This document shows positions 16,588-26,199 of a stretch of 64,000 nucleotides of DNA, piece by piece (the stretch's first letter is position 1; every line of letters begins with the position of its first letter). Source of the stretch: Gammaproteobacteria bacterium (GTDB lineage Bacteria; Pseudomonadota; Gammaproteobacteria; HK1); assembly GCA_022824305.1 (NCBI GenBank), contig JAJEAD010000059.1, positions 79,576 to 143,575 of the forward strand, read 5' to 3'. A program made the translations under genes and the position numbers. The notes under the pieces are model-generated. The model saw only the letters and a list, made by a program, of their open reading frames with translations. It had not been told where the DNA came from and made no database searches.

Positions 16588-19500
16588 TCCGCTACTTCGC
16601 CGCGCACCCCACCGCGGCGAACCTCCTGATGTTGCTGCTGGTGGTGTTGGGAGTCACCGCGCTGCCCGATGTCCGGCGCGAGACCCTGCCCGACTTCAGC
16701 GTTCCCGAGGTCGAGATCAGCGTCATGTTTCCCGGAGCCCCTGCCCGCGACGTCGAGGAGGCGATCTGCCTGCCCGTCGAAGAGGCGATGGACGGCGTGA
16801 ACGACGTGGAAGAGATCCGTTGCGATGCCCGGGAAGGCGCGGCGAAGGCGGTCGTGCGGATGCGCGAAGGCGCCGACATCGACCGCTTCGTCGCCGAGGT
16901 CCGCACCGAGGCGGACGCGATCGACAACCTCCCGGAGCGCGCCGAGGCGCCGGTAATCCGTCAGCTCGGGCGCACCAACGAGGTCATCTCGATCACGGTG
17001 AGCGGTCCGATGGACGAAGCGTCGCTCAAGGCCTACGCGGAGTCCCTGAAGGCGAGACTGCAGGCGCAGGACGAGATCTCGCTCGTGCGCATCCAGGGTT
17101 TCTCGGACCACCAGATCCGGGTGCACGTGCCGGCGCTCCTGCTCCGCCAGTACGGGGTGAGCCTCGCGGAGCTCGCCGATGCAATTGCGCGGCAGAGCGT
17201 GAAACTGCCCGTCGGCATCATCGAGACGCGCGAGCAGGACATCCTGCTTCGCTTCGACGACGAGCGTCGCGCGGTGCGCGAGCTCGAGGACCTCGTGGTG
17301 CTCGCGAGCGAGGGCGGAGGATCGATCCGGCTCGGGGACATCGCCACCGTGAGCGACCGCTTCGAGCTCGACGAGGATCGCATCGTCCAGGACGGCGTGC
17401 GGGCGGCGAGGCTGGACGTGCGCATGGACAAGGAGCAGGACATCATCCGGGTGGTGGAGGCGGTGAAGCGCTTCGTTGCCGAAGAGCGCCGGCGCGCATC
17501 ACCGGGAGTCTCCCTGGCGCTCACCCGGGATGTCGCGTCGGTGGTGAGCGACCGTCTCCGGATGCTCGTGCGCAACGGCGTGCAGGGGCTCGCTCTCGTG
17601 TTCGTCACGCTGTGGCTCTTCTTCCGCCTGCGCCTCTCCTTCTGGGTGGTGGCGGGACTGCCGGTCTCCTTTCTCGGCGGCCTCTACCTGATGGGGCTCC
17701 TCGGCTACTCCATCAACATGATCACCATGGTCGCCCTGCTCATCTCCATCGGCCTGCTGATGGACGACGCCATCGTCATCAGCGAGAACATCGCGAGCCA
17801 TCTCCGGCGCGGCCGCCGCGCGCTCGACGCCGCGATCGAGGGCACGCGCGAAGTCCTGCCCGGGGTGGTCTCGTCCTTCGTCACGACCTGCGCAGTGTTC
17901 GGTCCGCTCGCGTTCATCTCCGGCGACATCGGCAGGGTGCTCAAGGTGCTTCCGGTCGTGCTGATCCTCGTGCTCGCGGTCAGCCTCGTCGAAGCCTTCC
18001 TCATTCTTCCCAATCACCTCGCCCACAGCTTCGGAGGCGGCGGCCGCGCACCCTCGCGCTTCCGGGCCGCCTTCGAGCGGGGCGTGGAAAGGTTGCGTGA
18101 CGACGTGGCGGGGCGCCTCGTGGATGGCGCCGTACGCTGGCGCTATCCTTTCCTGGGCGCGGTCGCCGCGGTCTTTCTCTTCTCCGTCGCAATGCTCGCG
18201 AGCGGTCGGATCGGGTTTCAGGCCTTTCCGGACATCGAGGGCGATGTCATCGAGGCGCGACTGCTGCTGCCGCAGGGCACGCCGCTGCGCCGCACGGAAT
18301 CGGTCGTCGATTCCGTGGTTGCGGCCCTCGGCCGCGTGAACGCCCGCCTCTCGCCGGGCGCCGGGGACGCCGATCGCCTCGTCCGCAGCGTGAGCGTGCG
18401 CTACTCGCGCAACCCGGAAGCATCGGAGTCCGGCCCGCACGTAGCGACCATCACCGCCGACCTGTTGACGGCGGAACGGCGGGGCATCCGTCTCGACGAC
18501 GTCCTCGCGCATTGGCGCGAGGAGACGGGCGCAATTCCGGACGTGCTCGCCCTCAACTTCGCCGACCCGCAGCCCGGTCCCGCCGGTCACGCGATCGACT
18601 TCCGACTCCACGGCGCCGACCTGGAAGCGCTCGAAGGCGCCGCGCACGAGCTGGTCGCGTGGCTCGTACGCTACGAGGGGGTCGAGAGCGTGATGTCCGA
18701 TCTGCGCCCCGGCAAGCCGGAGCGCCGGATTCGCCTGCGAGCGGACGCCCTGTCGCTCGGAGTCGACGCCGCCACCGTCGCGAATCAGCTCCGCGCCGCC
18801 TTCCTCGGCACCACCGCCTACGAGGTGCAGGTCGGAGTCGAGGCGCTCGAAGTCGACGTCCGCCTCGCGCACGCGGATCGGGACGGGTTCGAGGACCTCG
18901 AGAACTTCCGCGTCACCCTGCCCGACGGCGCGCTCGTGCCGCTCAGCGCGCTCGCCACCGTCGAGACGGGGCGCGGCTACAGCCGCATCCACCGCATCGA
19001 CCGCCGGCGCACGGCGACGGTGTGGGGCGACATCGACCCCAGGGTGGCCAACGCCATCGCGATCGTCTCCGACACCGAGCGCCGTTTCCTGCCGGGCCTC
19101 ATGGAACGCTACCCCGCGCTCTCGGTGTCGGTGGAGGGGCAGGCCACCGAAGCTGGAGAGACCGGCGCCTCGATCCGCAACGCGTTCCTCTTCGGCGTCG
19201 TGGGAGTCTTCCTCCTGCTCTGCTTCCAGTTCCGGAGCTACGTCGAGCCTCTCGCGGTCATGTGCGTGATCCCCGCCGCGCTCATCGGGATCGTGTGGGG
19301 TCACTTCCTGATGGGGCTCGATCTCTCGATGCCCAGCATGATGGGTGCGGTGTCGCTGTCCGGCATCGTCGTCAACGACTCGATCCTCCTGGTGACCTTC
19401 CTCAAGCGCCGCGTGGCCGGGGGCAGCCCGGTGCTGGAAGCGGCACGGCGCGCGAGCCGGGACCGCTTCCGGGCGGTGCTGCTCACTTCCCTCACGACCA

Positions 19501-19721
19501 TCGCGGGCCTGACCCCTCTGCTCTTCGAGACCTCCCTGCAGGCCCAGATCCTCATTCCCCTCGTCACCAGCATCGTGTTCGGGCTGCTGGCGACGACGCT
19601 GCTCGTGCTCTTCGTGGTGCCGGTGCTCTACGCCATCCTCGACGACTTCGGCCTCAGCGCGGCGCGGGACGTCCGGCCCGGCGAGCGCCCGGCGCCTCCG
19701 GGCGAGATCGCCGTTTCCTGA
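16584..19721 (+). CDS. RND family efflux transporter permease
   Basis: A 1045-residue inner-membrane pump with the RND plan: TM1 at the N-terminus (ANLLMLLLVVLGVTAL), a large periplasmic loop, TM2-6 (from VQGLALVFVTLWLFF), then the duplicated half with TM7 (FLGAVAAVFLFSVAML) and TM8-12. Proton-relay Asp-Asp lies in GLLMDDAIVISENI. Length equals AcrB-class proteins and periplasmic docking regions are present in both halves. The start is a TTG overlapping the adaptor stop (TTGA). The substrate range (drugs, solvents, lipids) cannot be predicted. Confidence 0.94.
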   Translation: MIRYFAAHPTAANLLMLLLVVLGVTALPDVRRETLPDFSVPEVEISVMFPGAPARDVEEAICLPVEEAMDGVNDVEEIRCDAREGAAKAVVRMREGADIDRFVAEVRTEADAIDNLPERAEAPVIRQLGRTNEVISITVSGPMDEASLKAYAESLKARLQAQDEISLVRIQGFSDHQIRVHVPALLLRQYGVSLAELADAIARQSVKLPVGIIETREQDILLRFDDERRAVRELEDLVVLASEGGGSIRLGDIATVSDRFELDEDRIVQDGVRAARLDVRMDKEQDIIRVVEAVKRFVAEERRRASPGVSLALTRDVASVVSDRLRMLVRNGVQGLALVFVTLWLFFRLRLSFWVVAGLPVSFLGGLYLMGLLGYSINMITMVALLISIGLLMDDAIVISENIASHLRRGRRALDAAIEGTREVLPGVVSSFVTTCAVFGPLAFISGDIGRVLKVLPVVLILVLAVSLVEAFLILPNHLAHSFGGGGRAPSRFRAAFERGVERLRDDVAGRLVDGAVRWRYPFLGAVAAVFLFSVAMLASGRIGFQAFPDIEGDVIEARLLLPQGTPLRRTESVVDSVVAALGRVNARLSPGAGDADRLVRSVSVRYSRNPEASESGPHVATITADLLTAERRGIRLDDVLAHWREETGAIPDVLALNFADPQPGPAGHAIDFRLHGADLEALEGAAHELVAWLVRYEGVESVMSDLRPGKPERRIRLRADALSLGVDAATVANQLRAAFLGTTAYEVQVGVEALEVDVRLAHADRDGFEDLENFRVTLPDGALVPLSALATVETGRGYSRIHRIDRRRTATVWGDIDPRVANAIAIVSDTERRFLPGLMERYPALSVSVEGQATEAGETGASIRNAFLFGVVGVFLLLCFQFRSYVEPLAVMCVIPAALIGIVWGHFLMGLDLSMPSMMGAVSLSGIVVNDSILLVTFLKRRVAGGSPVLEAARRASRDRFRAVLLTSLTTIAGLTPLLFETSLQAQILIPLVTSIVFGLLATTLLVLFVVPVLYAILDDFGLSAARDVRPGERPAPPGEIAVS

Positions 19722-19829
19722 TTCGAGACCCGCATGCCGCCGGCTCCCTCCGGGCGGGTCCTCCATGCCTTCCCCGAGCCGCGAAGTGGTCCCCGGAACG
19801 GCGATGCTACCCTGCGGAGCCCGGCACCT

Positions 19830-20873
19830 TCACGCCCCGCGGCCGCCCTGGCCGTAGTGCATGATTCTGCCGTGCCGCCCTTCCTTGTCGCGCTCGAGGT
19901 CGTAGCAGTCGCCCACGGGTCCTTTCCGGCGCGCGGTGACGGCGTCGACGGCGGCGTGGTCCTCCTCGTCCAGAGCGAAATCGAATACCGCGACGTTCTC
20001 GGCAAGGTGGCGCGTGGAGGTGGCGCCGACGATCGCGGCGGCGACATCGGGGCGTTCGAGGACCCAGCGCAACCCGACCTGGGAGATGCTCCTGCCGTGC
20101 TTGTCGGCGATTGCGCGAAGGGTGTCGAGCAGCTCCTGGACCAGTGTCCAGCCGCCGAAGTCCTCGATGATGAGCTTGTACTTCGTCAGGGATCGGTTGC
20201 CGAAGGGACCGGGCGGCTCGGTCGCGCCGAGCCAGTCCGCAGCGAGGAAGCCCCCGGCGAGAGTGCCGTAGCAGAGCTGCACGATGCCGCGTTCCCGGCA
20301 GGCGGGGATGAGGCTGGAATCGGGGCGAAGATCGAGAGGCGAGTACTGCGGCTGGTTCGTGACGATCGGGACACCGGCTTCGAGAAGCCGGCCGAGTTGC
20401 GCGGTGTTGAAGTTGGTGGCCCCGATGCGGGCGACCTTGCCGGCCCGGCGCAGGTCCGCGAGCCAGAGCGCGGTCTCGATGAAGCCCGGGATGCCGTCCG
20501 GGTCCCACCAGTAGTACTGGACGAGGTCGAGGCGCTCCACGCGCAGCCGGCGAATCGATCGGTCGATGATGCTCTCGACCCAGGCCGGCGTGATCCGGCC
20601 GAGCCGGTGGTACTCGGGCACGAACTTGGTGTGGACCTGCACGTGGGGCGCGAGGCTCGGATGGGCGGCGCGAAAGTTCCCGATCATTTCCTCGACGCCG
20701 GCATAGACGTCCGCGCAGTCGAAGGTCGTGATTCCCGCCTCCACGAAGGTGGCCATGTCCCGAATCGCCTGAGCGCGGTCGATGCGGCCGTGGCCGCCCG
20801 CCAGGTGCCAGCCGCCCTTGATCAGCCGCGAGATCTCGTAGCCGGGCTCAATCTCGTAGCGCTCGACGCTCAT
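19830..20873 (-). CDS. Aldo/keto reductase family protein
   Basis: A 347-residue (alpha/beta)8-barrel NADPH oxidoreductase. Landmarks are TTFDCADVYAGVEEMIGN with the catalytic Asp and Tyr, VHTKFVPEY where the Lys sits, the His-equivalent strand LDLVQYYWW, and IVGATSTRHLAENV for the cofactor phosphate. The position usually held by catalytic His is Tyr-rich here (VQYYWWD), a variant seen in some AKR subgroups. The ATG at 20873 overlaps the stop of the upstream TIGR04076-like gene (ATGA), so they form one transcriptional unit with UbiD further upstream. It probably reduces or oxidises a product linked to that decarboxylase. Confidence 0.9.
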   Translation of the reverse strand: MSVERYEIEPGYEISRLIKGGWHLAGGHGRIDRAQAIRDMATFVEAGITTFDCADVYAGVEEMIGNFRAAHPSLAPHVQVHTKFVPEYHRLGRITPAWVESIIDRSIRRLRVERLDLVQYYWWDPDGIPGFIETALWLADLRRAGKVARIGATNFNTAQLGRLLEAGVPIVTNQPQYSPLDLRPDSSLIPACRERGIVQLCYGTLAGGFLAADWLGATEPPGPFGNRSLTKYKLIIEDFGGWTLVQELLDTLRAIADKHGRSISQVGLRWVLERPDVAAAIVGATSTRHLAENVAVFDFALDEEDHAAVDAVTARRKGPVGDCYDLERDKEGRHGRIMHYGQGGRGA

Positions 20874-21214
20874 GGCCGGTGCGGGTCGACGGGTACCCCC
20901 CTGGTCTCGCCGTGGCGGAAGGTGCGCTTGCCCACCCTGGTAATGCGGAACTTCGAGCCGCACTGCGGATCGGCACAGGCCACCTCCTCGTCGGTGGTCA
21001 TCCAGTCGTTGGGGTGGGTCATGCGCTGCTTCGCGGGAAGGAGGGGGAGCAGACCGGCGAAGGTATAGATGGACCAGGACTGTCCGGGCGGCATCTCGAT
21101 GTGCTCTCCGCGTAGGAAGAAGTGATCGCCCGCCTGTCGCCCGCAACAGCACGGCCGGGTTCCCGCGACCCATTCGACCTTGAGGTCGTAGAGCGTGAAG
21201 CTGTCGTCGGCCAT
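20870..21214 (-). CDS. TIGR04076-like small Cys-rich protein of unknown function
   Basis: A 114-residue protein with the pattern I associate with TIGR04076: a start like LYDLKVEWVAGTRPCCCGRQ, then AGDHFFLRG, SIYTFAGLLPLLPAKQR, THPNDWMTTDEEVACADP and FRITRVGKRTFR. Cysteines at residues 22-24 and two more in VACADPQCG could bind a metal. No signal or membrane segment is seen. AAGGAG lies about ten bases before the ATG. It is sandwiched between UbiD (88 bases upstream) and an aldo/keto reductase (4-base overlap), which suggests an accessory or catalytic role in the same small-molecule pathway. Confidence 0.75.
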   Translation of the reverse strand: MADDSFTLYDLKVEWVAGTRPCCCGRQAGDHFFLRGEHIEMPPGQSWSIYTFAGLLPLLPAKQRMTHPNDWMTTDEEVACADPQCGSKFRITRVGKRTFRHGETRGVPVDPHRP

Positions 21215-21302
21215 GTGGCAGCGTCTCCTTCGAGCCCGAGCCTCGAATCTACGGCAAAGCGGCGCGGAAAGCGCGCGAGCGCCGGCAGTCCTCGCGGGCG
21301 AG

Positions 21303-22622
21303 TCAGCTCCCGAAGTAGGCGTCGAGGTCGACCTCGTCCACTCCCGGCACCACCTTGCGCAGGAACTGCTCCCGGCGGGGGAAGGGGGCGGTGGCGTCGA
21401 TGCCCATGCGGCCCCAGTGGTCGTGGTGGGCATCGCGATAGAAGGAGGGTGTCTCGGGAACGATGATGACGTCGCGGTCCGGGCGCGCCCGGGTCATGAC
21501 CGCCCAGCTGACCTCGTGGAGGTCGTAGAGATCGACGTCCTCGTCGACGACGATGCAGTACTTCGCCCAGACCGGCGAGTTGCCGAACACCGACAGGATC
21601 ACCTGTCGGGCGTGCCCTTCGAACTCCTGGCGGATCTGCACCACCGTCTGCAGCACGAAGGGGAGGCAGGCGACGTCGAGGATGCCCGGCAGCACCGCGC
21701 TGATCCGCGAATATGTGGTCGCGGCAATCGAGAGCTCGAGAGTCAGCACCTCTTCCGCCGAGCCGCAGTTGATGCTGTGGAACACGGCGTCTTCGCGCAC
21801 GGAGACCCCGAGCACCTCGAACACCGCGTTGTCGCCGACCGGCACGTAGTAGCCCATGAACTCCCCGAAGGGCCCTTCCGGGCGGCGCTCGTTCGCAAGG
21901 AAGCGGCCCTCGATCACGACCTCGGTGGAGGCGGGCACCATCAGGTCGATGTGCTTGCAGGGCCGCATCTCCACCGGCGCGCCGGCGAGATTCGCGGCGA
22001 CCTCCAGCTCGTCGGTCTCGTAGGGCACCGGCGCCGCGGCGGCGAGAAATACTTCCGGCTGCGGTCCAATGAGCATCGCCGCCTCCAGGGGGCGCCCCAT
22101 GCGCTCCGCCTTCTCGTGGTACATCGTCAGGTGGTGGGTGGGGGCGAGGCGGCAGCGAAGCTCTTCGTCGCTCACGAACATGGAGCGGTGAAAGGAGAGG
22201 TTCGGCACTCCGGTCTCGGGCTCTTCGGCGAGGAAGAGGGCGGAAGTGAAGTAGGGACCGCCGTCCCGCTCGGAATAGGTGAGGAGCGGCAGGTCGGACA
22301 CCTTCGCATCGCGGAGGTCGTTGGGCATCGGCACGCTGCGCTTCGCCGGACCCTCGAGCCCGCCGAGATTCGCGAGCTCGTTCCACTTGCGGCAGAAGTC
22401 ACGGGGTCCGATGCCGAGAATGTCGGCGAGGCGTTCCCGGCTGCCGTAGGTGTTCGTGAGCACCGGCAGTTCGGTGCCTTCGACGTTGGTGAAGAGGATG
22501 GGCCGGTTGGAGGTGCGTTGCACCTTCTCGGTGACCGCGGCGAGCTCGTGCCGGGCCGCTACCGGCCGGTGGGTGACGAGCAGCTCTCCGCGCTGTCGCA
22601 GGCGTTCCAGGTAGTGCCTCAT
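21303..22622 (-). CDS. UbiD family decarboxylase
   Basis: A 439-residue prenyl-FMN-dependent (de)carboxylase relative, of a type acting on aromatic or alpha,beta-unsaturated acids. The conserved segment RRPEGPFGEFMGYY carries the Glu residues of the E-R-E active-site network, and the phosphate/prFMN-binding region includes PCKHIDLMVPA. AATTYSRISAVLPG and WAKYCIVVDEDVD are typical of the C-terminal half. The ATG at 22622 follows GGAGGACAGGGC; the longer upstream frame has no similarity. Leads the UbiD, TIGR04076-like, AKR operon. No UbiX (prFMN synthase) is in the window. Confidence 0.92.
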   Translation of the reverse strand: MRHYLERLRQRGELLVTHRPVAARHELAAVTEKVQRTSNRPILFTNVEGTELPVLTNTYGSRERLADILGIGPRDFCRKWNELANLGGLEGPAKRSVPMPNDLRDAKVSDLPLLTYSERDGGPYFTSALFLAEEPETGVPNLSFHRSMFVSDEELRCRLAPTHHLTMYHEKAERMGRPLEAAMLIGPQPEVFLAAAAPVPYETDELEVAANLAGAPVEMRPCKHIDLMVPASTEVVIEGRFLANERRPEGPFGEFMGYYVPVGDNAVFEVLGVSVREDAVFHSINCGSAEEVLTLELSIAATTYSRISAVLPGILDVACLPFVLQTVVQIRQEFEGHARQVILSVFGNSPVWAKYCIVVDEDVDLYDLHEVSWAVMTRARPDRDVIIVPETPSFYRDAHHDHWGRMGIDATAPFPRREQFLRKVVPGVDEVDLDAYFGS

Positions 22623-22842
22623 GCCCTGTCCTCCGGTGCCCGTCTGCCGCGTGGACAACAGACGTTCGCGCCACTCCGATCCGGTCGGGCCCGGTCCCGG
22701 GAAGCGCGGTGGGGTCGATCGTGAGTCAACGGCTCGTTCGTGTCCGGGGCCGCCATGGCGGGACGGTGGAGGGGTCCCGCCTCCGCCACAGTCTACTCCC
22801 GTCGCGCCCCCGAAGAGTCGGGGGAGCGCACGATGGGCTCGC

Positions 22843-23781
22843 TCAGGCGCCCCGCAGTCCTCCGGCGAGGGCGCGTATGTGCTCCACTCCCACGCCGCAG
22901 CAGCCGCCGACGATCGAAGCCCCCGCCTCGACCCAGCGCCTCGCGTCGGCCAGGTACTCGTCCGGCGAAACCTGGTCGACGAAGGTCCAGTTCGGTCGCG
23001 TCCAGTAGCCCGCGTTGGGATAGGCGCCCACCGGTCCCGACCAGGCCCCACGAAGGACCCTGACGGCGTCCTCGGTCAGGTCCCGGACCGAGTGCATCAT
23101 GAGGACGGCCGAGCCGCCCACCGACATGATCTCCCTTGCCGCCTCCGCGAGCGGGCCGTAGGTCACCGCCGCTTCGGGGGCTTCAGTGCTCTCCTCCATG
23201 CCGAAGAGCACGGCGCCGCCGTCGCGATCGCGCACGCAGCTCAGGGAGACCCACACCGGCACGCCCAGGTCCGTCGTCGCGTTCACCATGGTCCTGATCG
23301 TCCGCACGCTGGACCCCAGAGTCTCCAGCATCAGCAGGTCGACGCCCTCCTCGACCAGGATCCCGGCCTGGGCGCGGAAATGGCCGTACAGCGTCTCCCG
23401 GTCGAGCGCTCCGAAGTGACCGTAGGTCCCGACCGATCCCGCCACCGCGACGGACTCCGCCCGCGCTGACCGGTCGCGCTCCTCCCGGGCCATGTGCACC
23501 GAACGACGGTTCCAGTCCTCGAAGTGCTCGGCCAGTCCGCAGCGCTGCATGGCTTCCCGGGTGGCGGAGTAGCTGTTGGTCGTGATGATGTCCGCGCCGG
23601 CATCGATGTACCGGCGGTGGACCCGGCGCACCACGTCGGGAGCGTCGGCGAGCGCGCGGGCGCACCAGAGACTCTGATCCATGCGGGCGCCCAGTCGCTC
23701 GAGCTCGGAACCGTTGGCGCCGTCCAGAATCACCGGACCCTCGCCCTGAAGCAGTGTTTCGAGTCGATCGATCGGCGCCAA
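22843..23781 (-). CDS. Homocysteine S-methyltransferase family protein
   Basis: A 312-residue TIM barrel of the BHMT/MmuM type. VILDGANGSELERLG opens the barrel, TTNSYSATREAM is the substrate loop, and GGCCGVGVEHI contains the Cys294-Cys295 zinc ligands. The third zinc Cys, normally in an (I/V)NC motif, is replaced by His230 in AVLMMHSV. Such variants occur in subfamilies of unknown specificity, so a methyl donor and acceptor cannot be named. The start is a TTG at 23781 after GAGG. It is divergent from the GcvT-like gene across about 210 bases, hinting at shared control and a role in one-carbon or methyl transfer. Confidence 0.85.
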   Translation of the reverse strand: MAPIDRLETLLQGEGPVILDGANGSELERLGARMDQSLWCARALADAPDVVRRVHRRYIDAGADIITTNSYSATREAMQRCGLAEHFEDWNRRSVHMAREERDRSARAESVAVAGSVGTYGHFGALDRETLYGHFRAQAGILVEEGVDLLMLETLGSSVRTIRTMVNATTDLGVPVWVSLSCVRDRDGGAVLFGMEESTEAPEAAVTYGPLAEAAREIMSVGGSAVLMMHSVRDLTEDAVRVLRGAWSGPVGAYPNAGYWTRPNWTFVDQVSPDEYLADARRWVEAGASIVGGCCGVGVEHIRALAGGLRGA

Positions 23782-23993
23782 CGTTGAATCCTCGACCCCC
23801 AGAGTCGGGGCGCACCATCACCGGGGAGGGGTACGCTGTCAACCGCGCCGGGCCATGGGGGTGACGGCGCCGGCGCTACCCGCCATCATGCACCGCCGCT
23901 GAAGGCTCCCGCTCCTCCCGAGCCGGACTGCGACGGAGTATGGCGGCCGGCTTGCGCGCCCGCCGCAGGAACCGCGATCAGAGAGCTTCGTCC

Positions 23994-25157
23994 ATGAACA
24001 TTCAGGAAAACCTGGACATCAACGACACCGTGCGGGTGAGCTCCCGGTGCTTCGAGGTGTCTCCCTATCTCGAGCGCTACGAGAGCCCGGACATGGTGCG
24101 TGGCGTCTACGCCGGCCGCTTCTTCGCGATCTACAACGGCGAGGACCCGGTGCACAAGTACTGGACGCTGCGACGCAAGGCCCTGCTCTACGACGTGCCG
24201 GAGAAGCCGGTGGAGATTTCCGGCCCCGACTCCGTGCCCTTCCTGGAGAAGGTGCTGACGCGAAGGGTCGCCACGCTCGCCGAGGGAAGAGGCCGCTACG
24301 CCATCGCCTGCACGCCGCAGGGCGGGGTGTTCATGGACGGCGTGCTGTTCCGGCTGGGAGACGAACGTTTCTGGTACGTGCAGGCGGACGGCGCCTTCGA
24401 GACCTGGCTGACCGCGCACAGCGGCGGATTCGACGTCATGATATCGGACCCGCGCTCCCGCGTGATCCAGATCCAGGGACCGGCGTCGATGGACATCATG
24501 CGGGCGGCCTCCGCCGGGGGGATCGACGCGGGCTTCAAGCGCTTCCGGGCGGGATTCTTCCATCTCGGCGGGCAGCGGCTCTACGTCTCGCGCACCGGGT
24601 TCACCGGCGAGCTCGGCTACGAGATCTACTGCAACGGCGAGGCGACCGACCATCTCGCCCTGTGGGACCACCTGATGGCGGCGGGCGAGCCCTTCGGCAT
24701 GGAGTTCTCCAGCACGCGTTCCATGACCATCCGGCGCATCGAAGCGGGAATACTGGGCAACATGACGGACATGGACACGACCATGACGCCGTTTCAGGCG
24801 GGCCTGGGAGCCTTCGTCGACATGGACAAGGGGGAGTTCATCGGTCGCGCCGCGCTCCTCGGCGCGGACCGCCGCACCCTGCTGTACGGCGTGACCTGCG
24901 ATGCCGCCGTTCCCGGTCGGGGCAGCACGGTGCAGGACGGCGGGGCCGCGGTCGCCACCCTGACCGCGGGGGTCGATTCCCCGACGCTCGGCTGCGGCAT
25001 CGGCTACGCGCGCTTCCGCGAACCCGGGGAGTGGGGCGGGCGCGAGCTGAAGGTCAGGCTGCCCGACGGCGACGTGCACGCGTGCCGCGTCGTCGATCTC
25101 CCCTTCTTCGATCGCGAGAAGCGCATCGTGCGGGGACTCGAGCGCACGATTCCCTGA
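23994..25157 (+). CDS. GcvT/aminomethyltransferase-like folate-binding protein (DMSP-demethylase-like)
   Basis: A 387-residue GcvT-superfamily protein, most like stand-alone tetrahydrofolate-dependent demethylases. LYDVPEKPVEISGPDSVPFLEKVLTRRV is the folate-binding module start; RTGFTGELGYEIYC and MDTTMTPFQAGLGAFVDMDK are the central hallmarks. The C-terminal beta-barrel follows (GIGYARFREPGEWGGRELKV). The ATG at 23994 begins the family match. Members remove methyl groups from methylamines, DMSP or O-methyl aromatics onto folate. The substrate here is unknown; divergence from a methyltransferase-like gene and proximity to a Rieske-like protein suggest an N- or O-demethylation context. Confidence 0.85.
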   Translation: MNIQENLDINDTVRVSSRCFEVSPYLERYESPDMVRGVYAGRFFAIYNGEDPVHKYWTLRRKALLYDVPEKPVEISGPDSVPFLEKVLTRRVATLAEGRGRYAIACTPQGGVFMDGVLFRLGDERFWYVQADGAFETWLTAHSGGFDVMISDPRSRVIQIQGPASMDIMRAASAGGIDAGFKRFRAGFFHLGGQRLYVSRTGFTGELGYEIYCNGEATDHLALWDHLMAAGEPFGMEFSSTRSMTIRRIEAGILGNMTDMDTTMTPFQAGLGAFVDMDKGEFIGRAALLGADRRTLLYGVTCDAAVPGRGSTVQDGGAAVATLTAGVDSPTLGCGIGYARFREPGEWGGRELKVRLPDGDVHACRVVDLPFFDREKRIVRGLERTIP

Positions 25158-25404
25158 GTGCGCACGGCCGCGCGGTCGATTTCGGAAGGAATTCCGTCCC
25201 CCCGCGCCTCGCCGGCGGGGACGGTGTCCGGCGTTCGCCGGGCGTCTGCCGCGACCCGGGCACCGGGCGGCTCCGGGATGCGCTTCGGGGAGTTATCCGC
25301 CACGTGTCCACTGCGCGGCGAGACGAGGTCTCTCATCCGCCGCCGCGCTCCGCGCTTGCTGCTACCATGCTCCGGCAGAGCACATCGATCCGGGAGGCAG
25401 CGAC

Positions 25405-26199
25405 ATGAGTGCGAGCGCCGCGGAGCTTGAATCGAAGGGCGCCTGGCGCCTGATGCCCTGCGAGCACGACGGCGGCCCGGCGGCCCGGGCTGCGATCGGG
25501 CTCGTCACCCTGTGCAACGACGTGACCATCGAGCCGGAGCTGCGCAACTTCCTGCCGCTCGAGGGCGTGGCCGTCTACGCGAGCCGGGTGCCCAACACCA
25601 CCGCCGGTACCGTCGAGTCGCTGCGCCTGCTCGAGGGGCACATCACCGCCGCCGCCGCGCTCATCGTGCCCGACATCAGAATCGACGTGATGGCCTTCGG
25701 GTGCACGTCGGGGTCCATGGCGATCGGGCCCGACGTGGTAGCGGAGCGCATTCGGGAGGCCCGGCCCGGGATGGCCTGCACCAACCCGGTGAGCGCCGCC
25801 GCCAAGGGCCTGCGCGCGCTCGGCTGCAAGCGCATCGCGCTGCTCGACCCCTACACCGACGAGGTCAACGTGGTGGTGGAGCGCTACGTGAGCGGGCAGG
25901 GCTTCGACATCGTGGACAAGGGCAGCTTCAAGCAGCGCGGCGATCCGAACATCGTGCGGGTGCCGCCGCAGGCGATCTTCGAGGCGGGGCTCGCGCTCGC
26001 CTCCCCGGCGTCGGTGGACGGGCTCTTCATCTCCTGCACCGCGCTTCGAGTATCGCCGGTCATCGCACGGCTGGAGGCGGCGCTCGGCAAGCCGGTGGTG
26101 AGCAGCAACCAGGCGCTCGCCTGGGACTGCCTGCGCCTTGCGGGCTGCGACGCCACCGTGCCCGGATTCGGGCGCCTGCTCGCGGGCGAGGGCGGATAG
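25405..26199 (+). CDS. EutA/arylmalonate decarboxylase/maleate isomerase family protein
   Basis: A 264-residue member of the Asp/Glu racemase superfamily. The two catalytic cysteines are Cys100 in AFGCTSGSMAIG and Cys211 in LFISCTALR. VYASRVPNTTAGTVESL is typical of the EutA/maleate isomerase branch. In ectoine degraders EutA is adjacent to the hydrolase EutD/DoeA, and the next gene here, touching directly at 26200, is DoeA-like. No other ectoine genes (eutB, eutC, eutE) are seen nearby, so the pair may act on a different cyclic amidine or imide. Assignment to the family is firm; the reaction is inferred. Confidence 0.85.
   Translation: MSASAAELESKGAWRLMPCEHDGGPAARAAIGLVTLCNDVTIEPELRNFLPLEGVAVYASRVPNTTAGTVESLRLLEGHITAAAALIVPDIRIDVMAFGCTSGSMAIGPDVVAERIREARPGMACTNPVSAAAKGLRALGCKRIALLDPYTDEVNVVVERYVSGQGFDIVDKGSFKQRGDPNIVRVPPQAIFEAGLALASPASVDGLFISCTALRVSPVIARLEAALGKPVVSSNQALAWDCLRLAGCDATVPGFGRLLAGEGG

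Noticed and set aside
17499..19766. A 755-codon frame antisense to the RND permease
   Set aside because: Composition is dominated by His/Glu/Arg/Gly typical of shadow frames, and the plus strand encodes an unmistakable RND pump.
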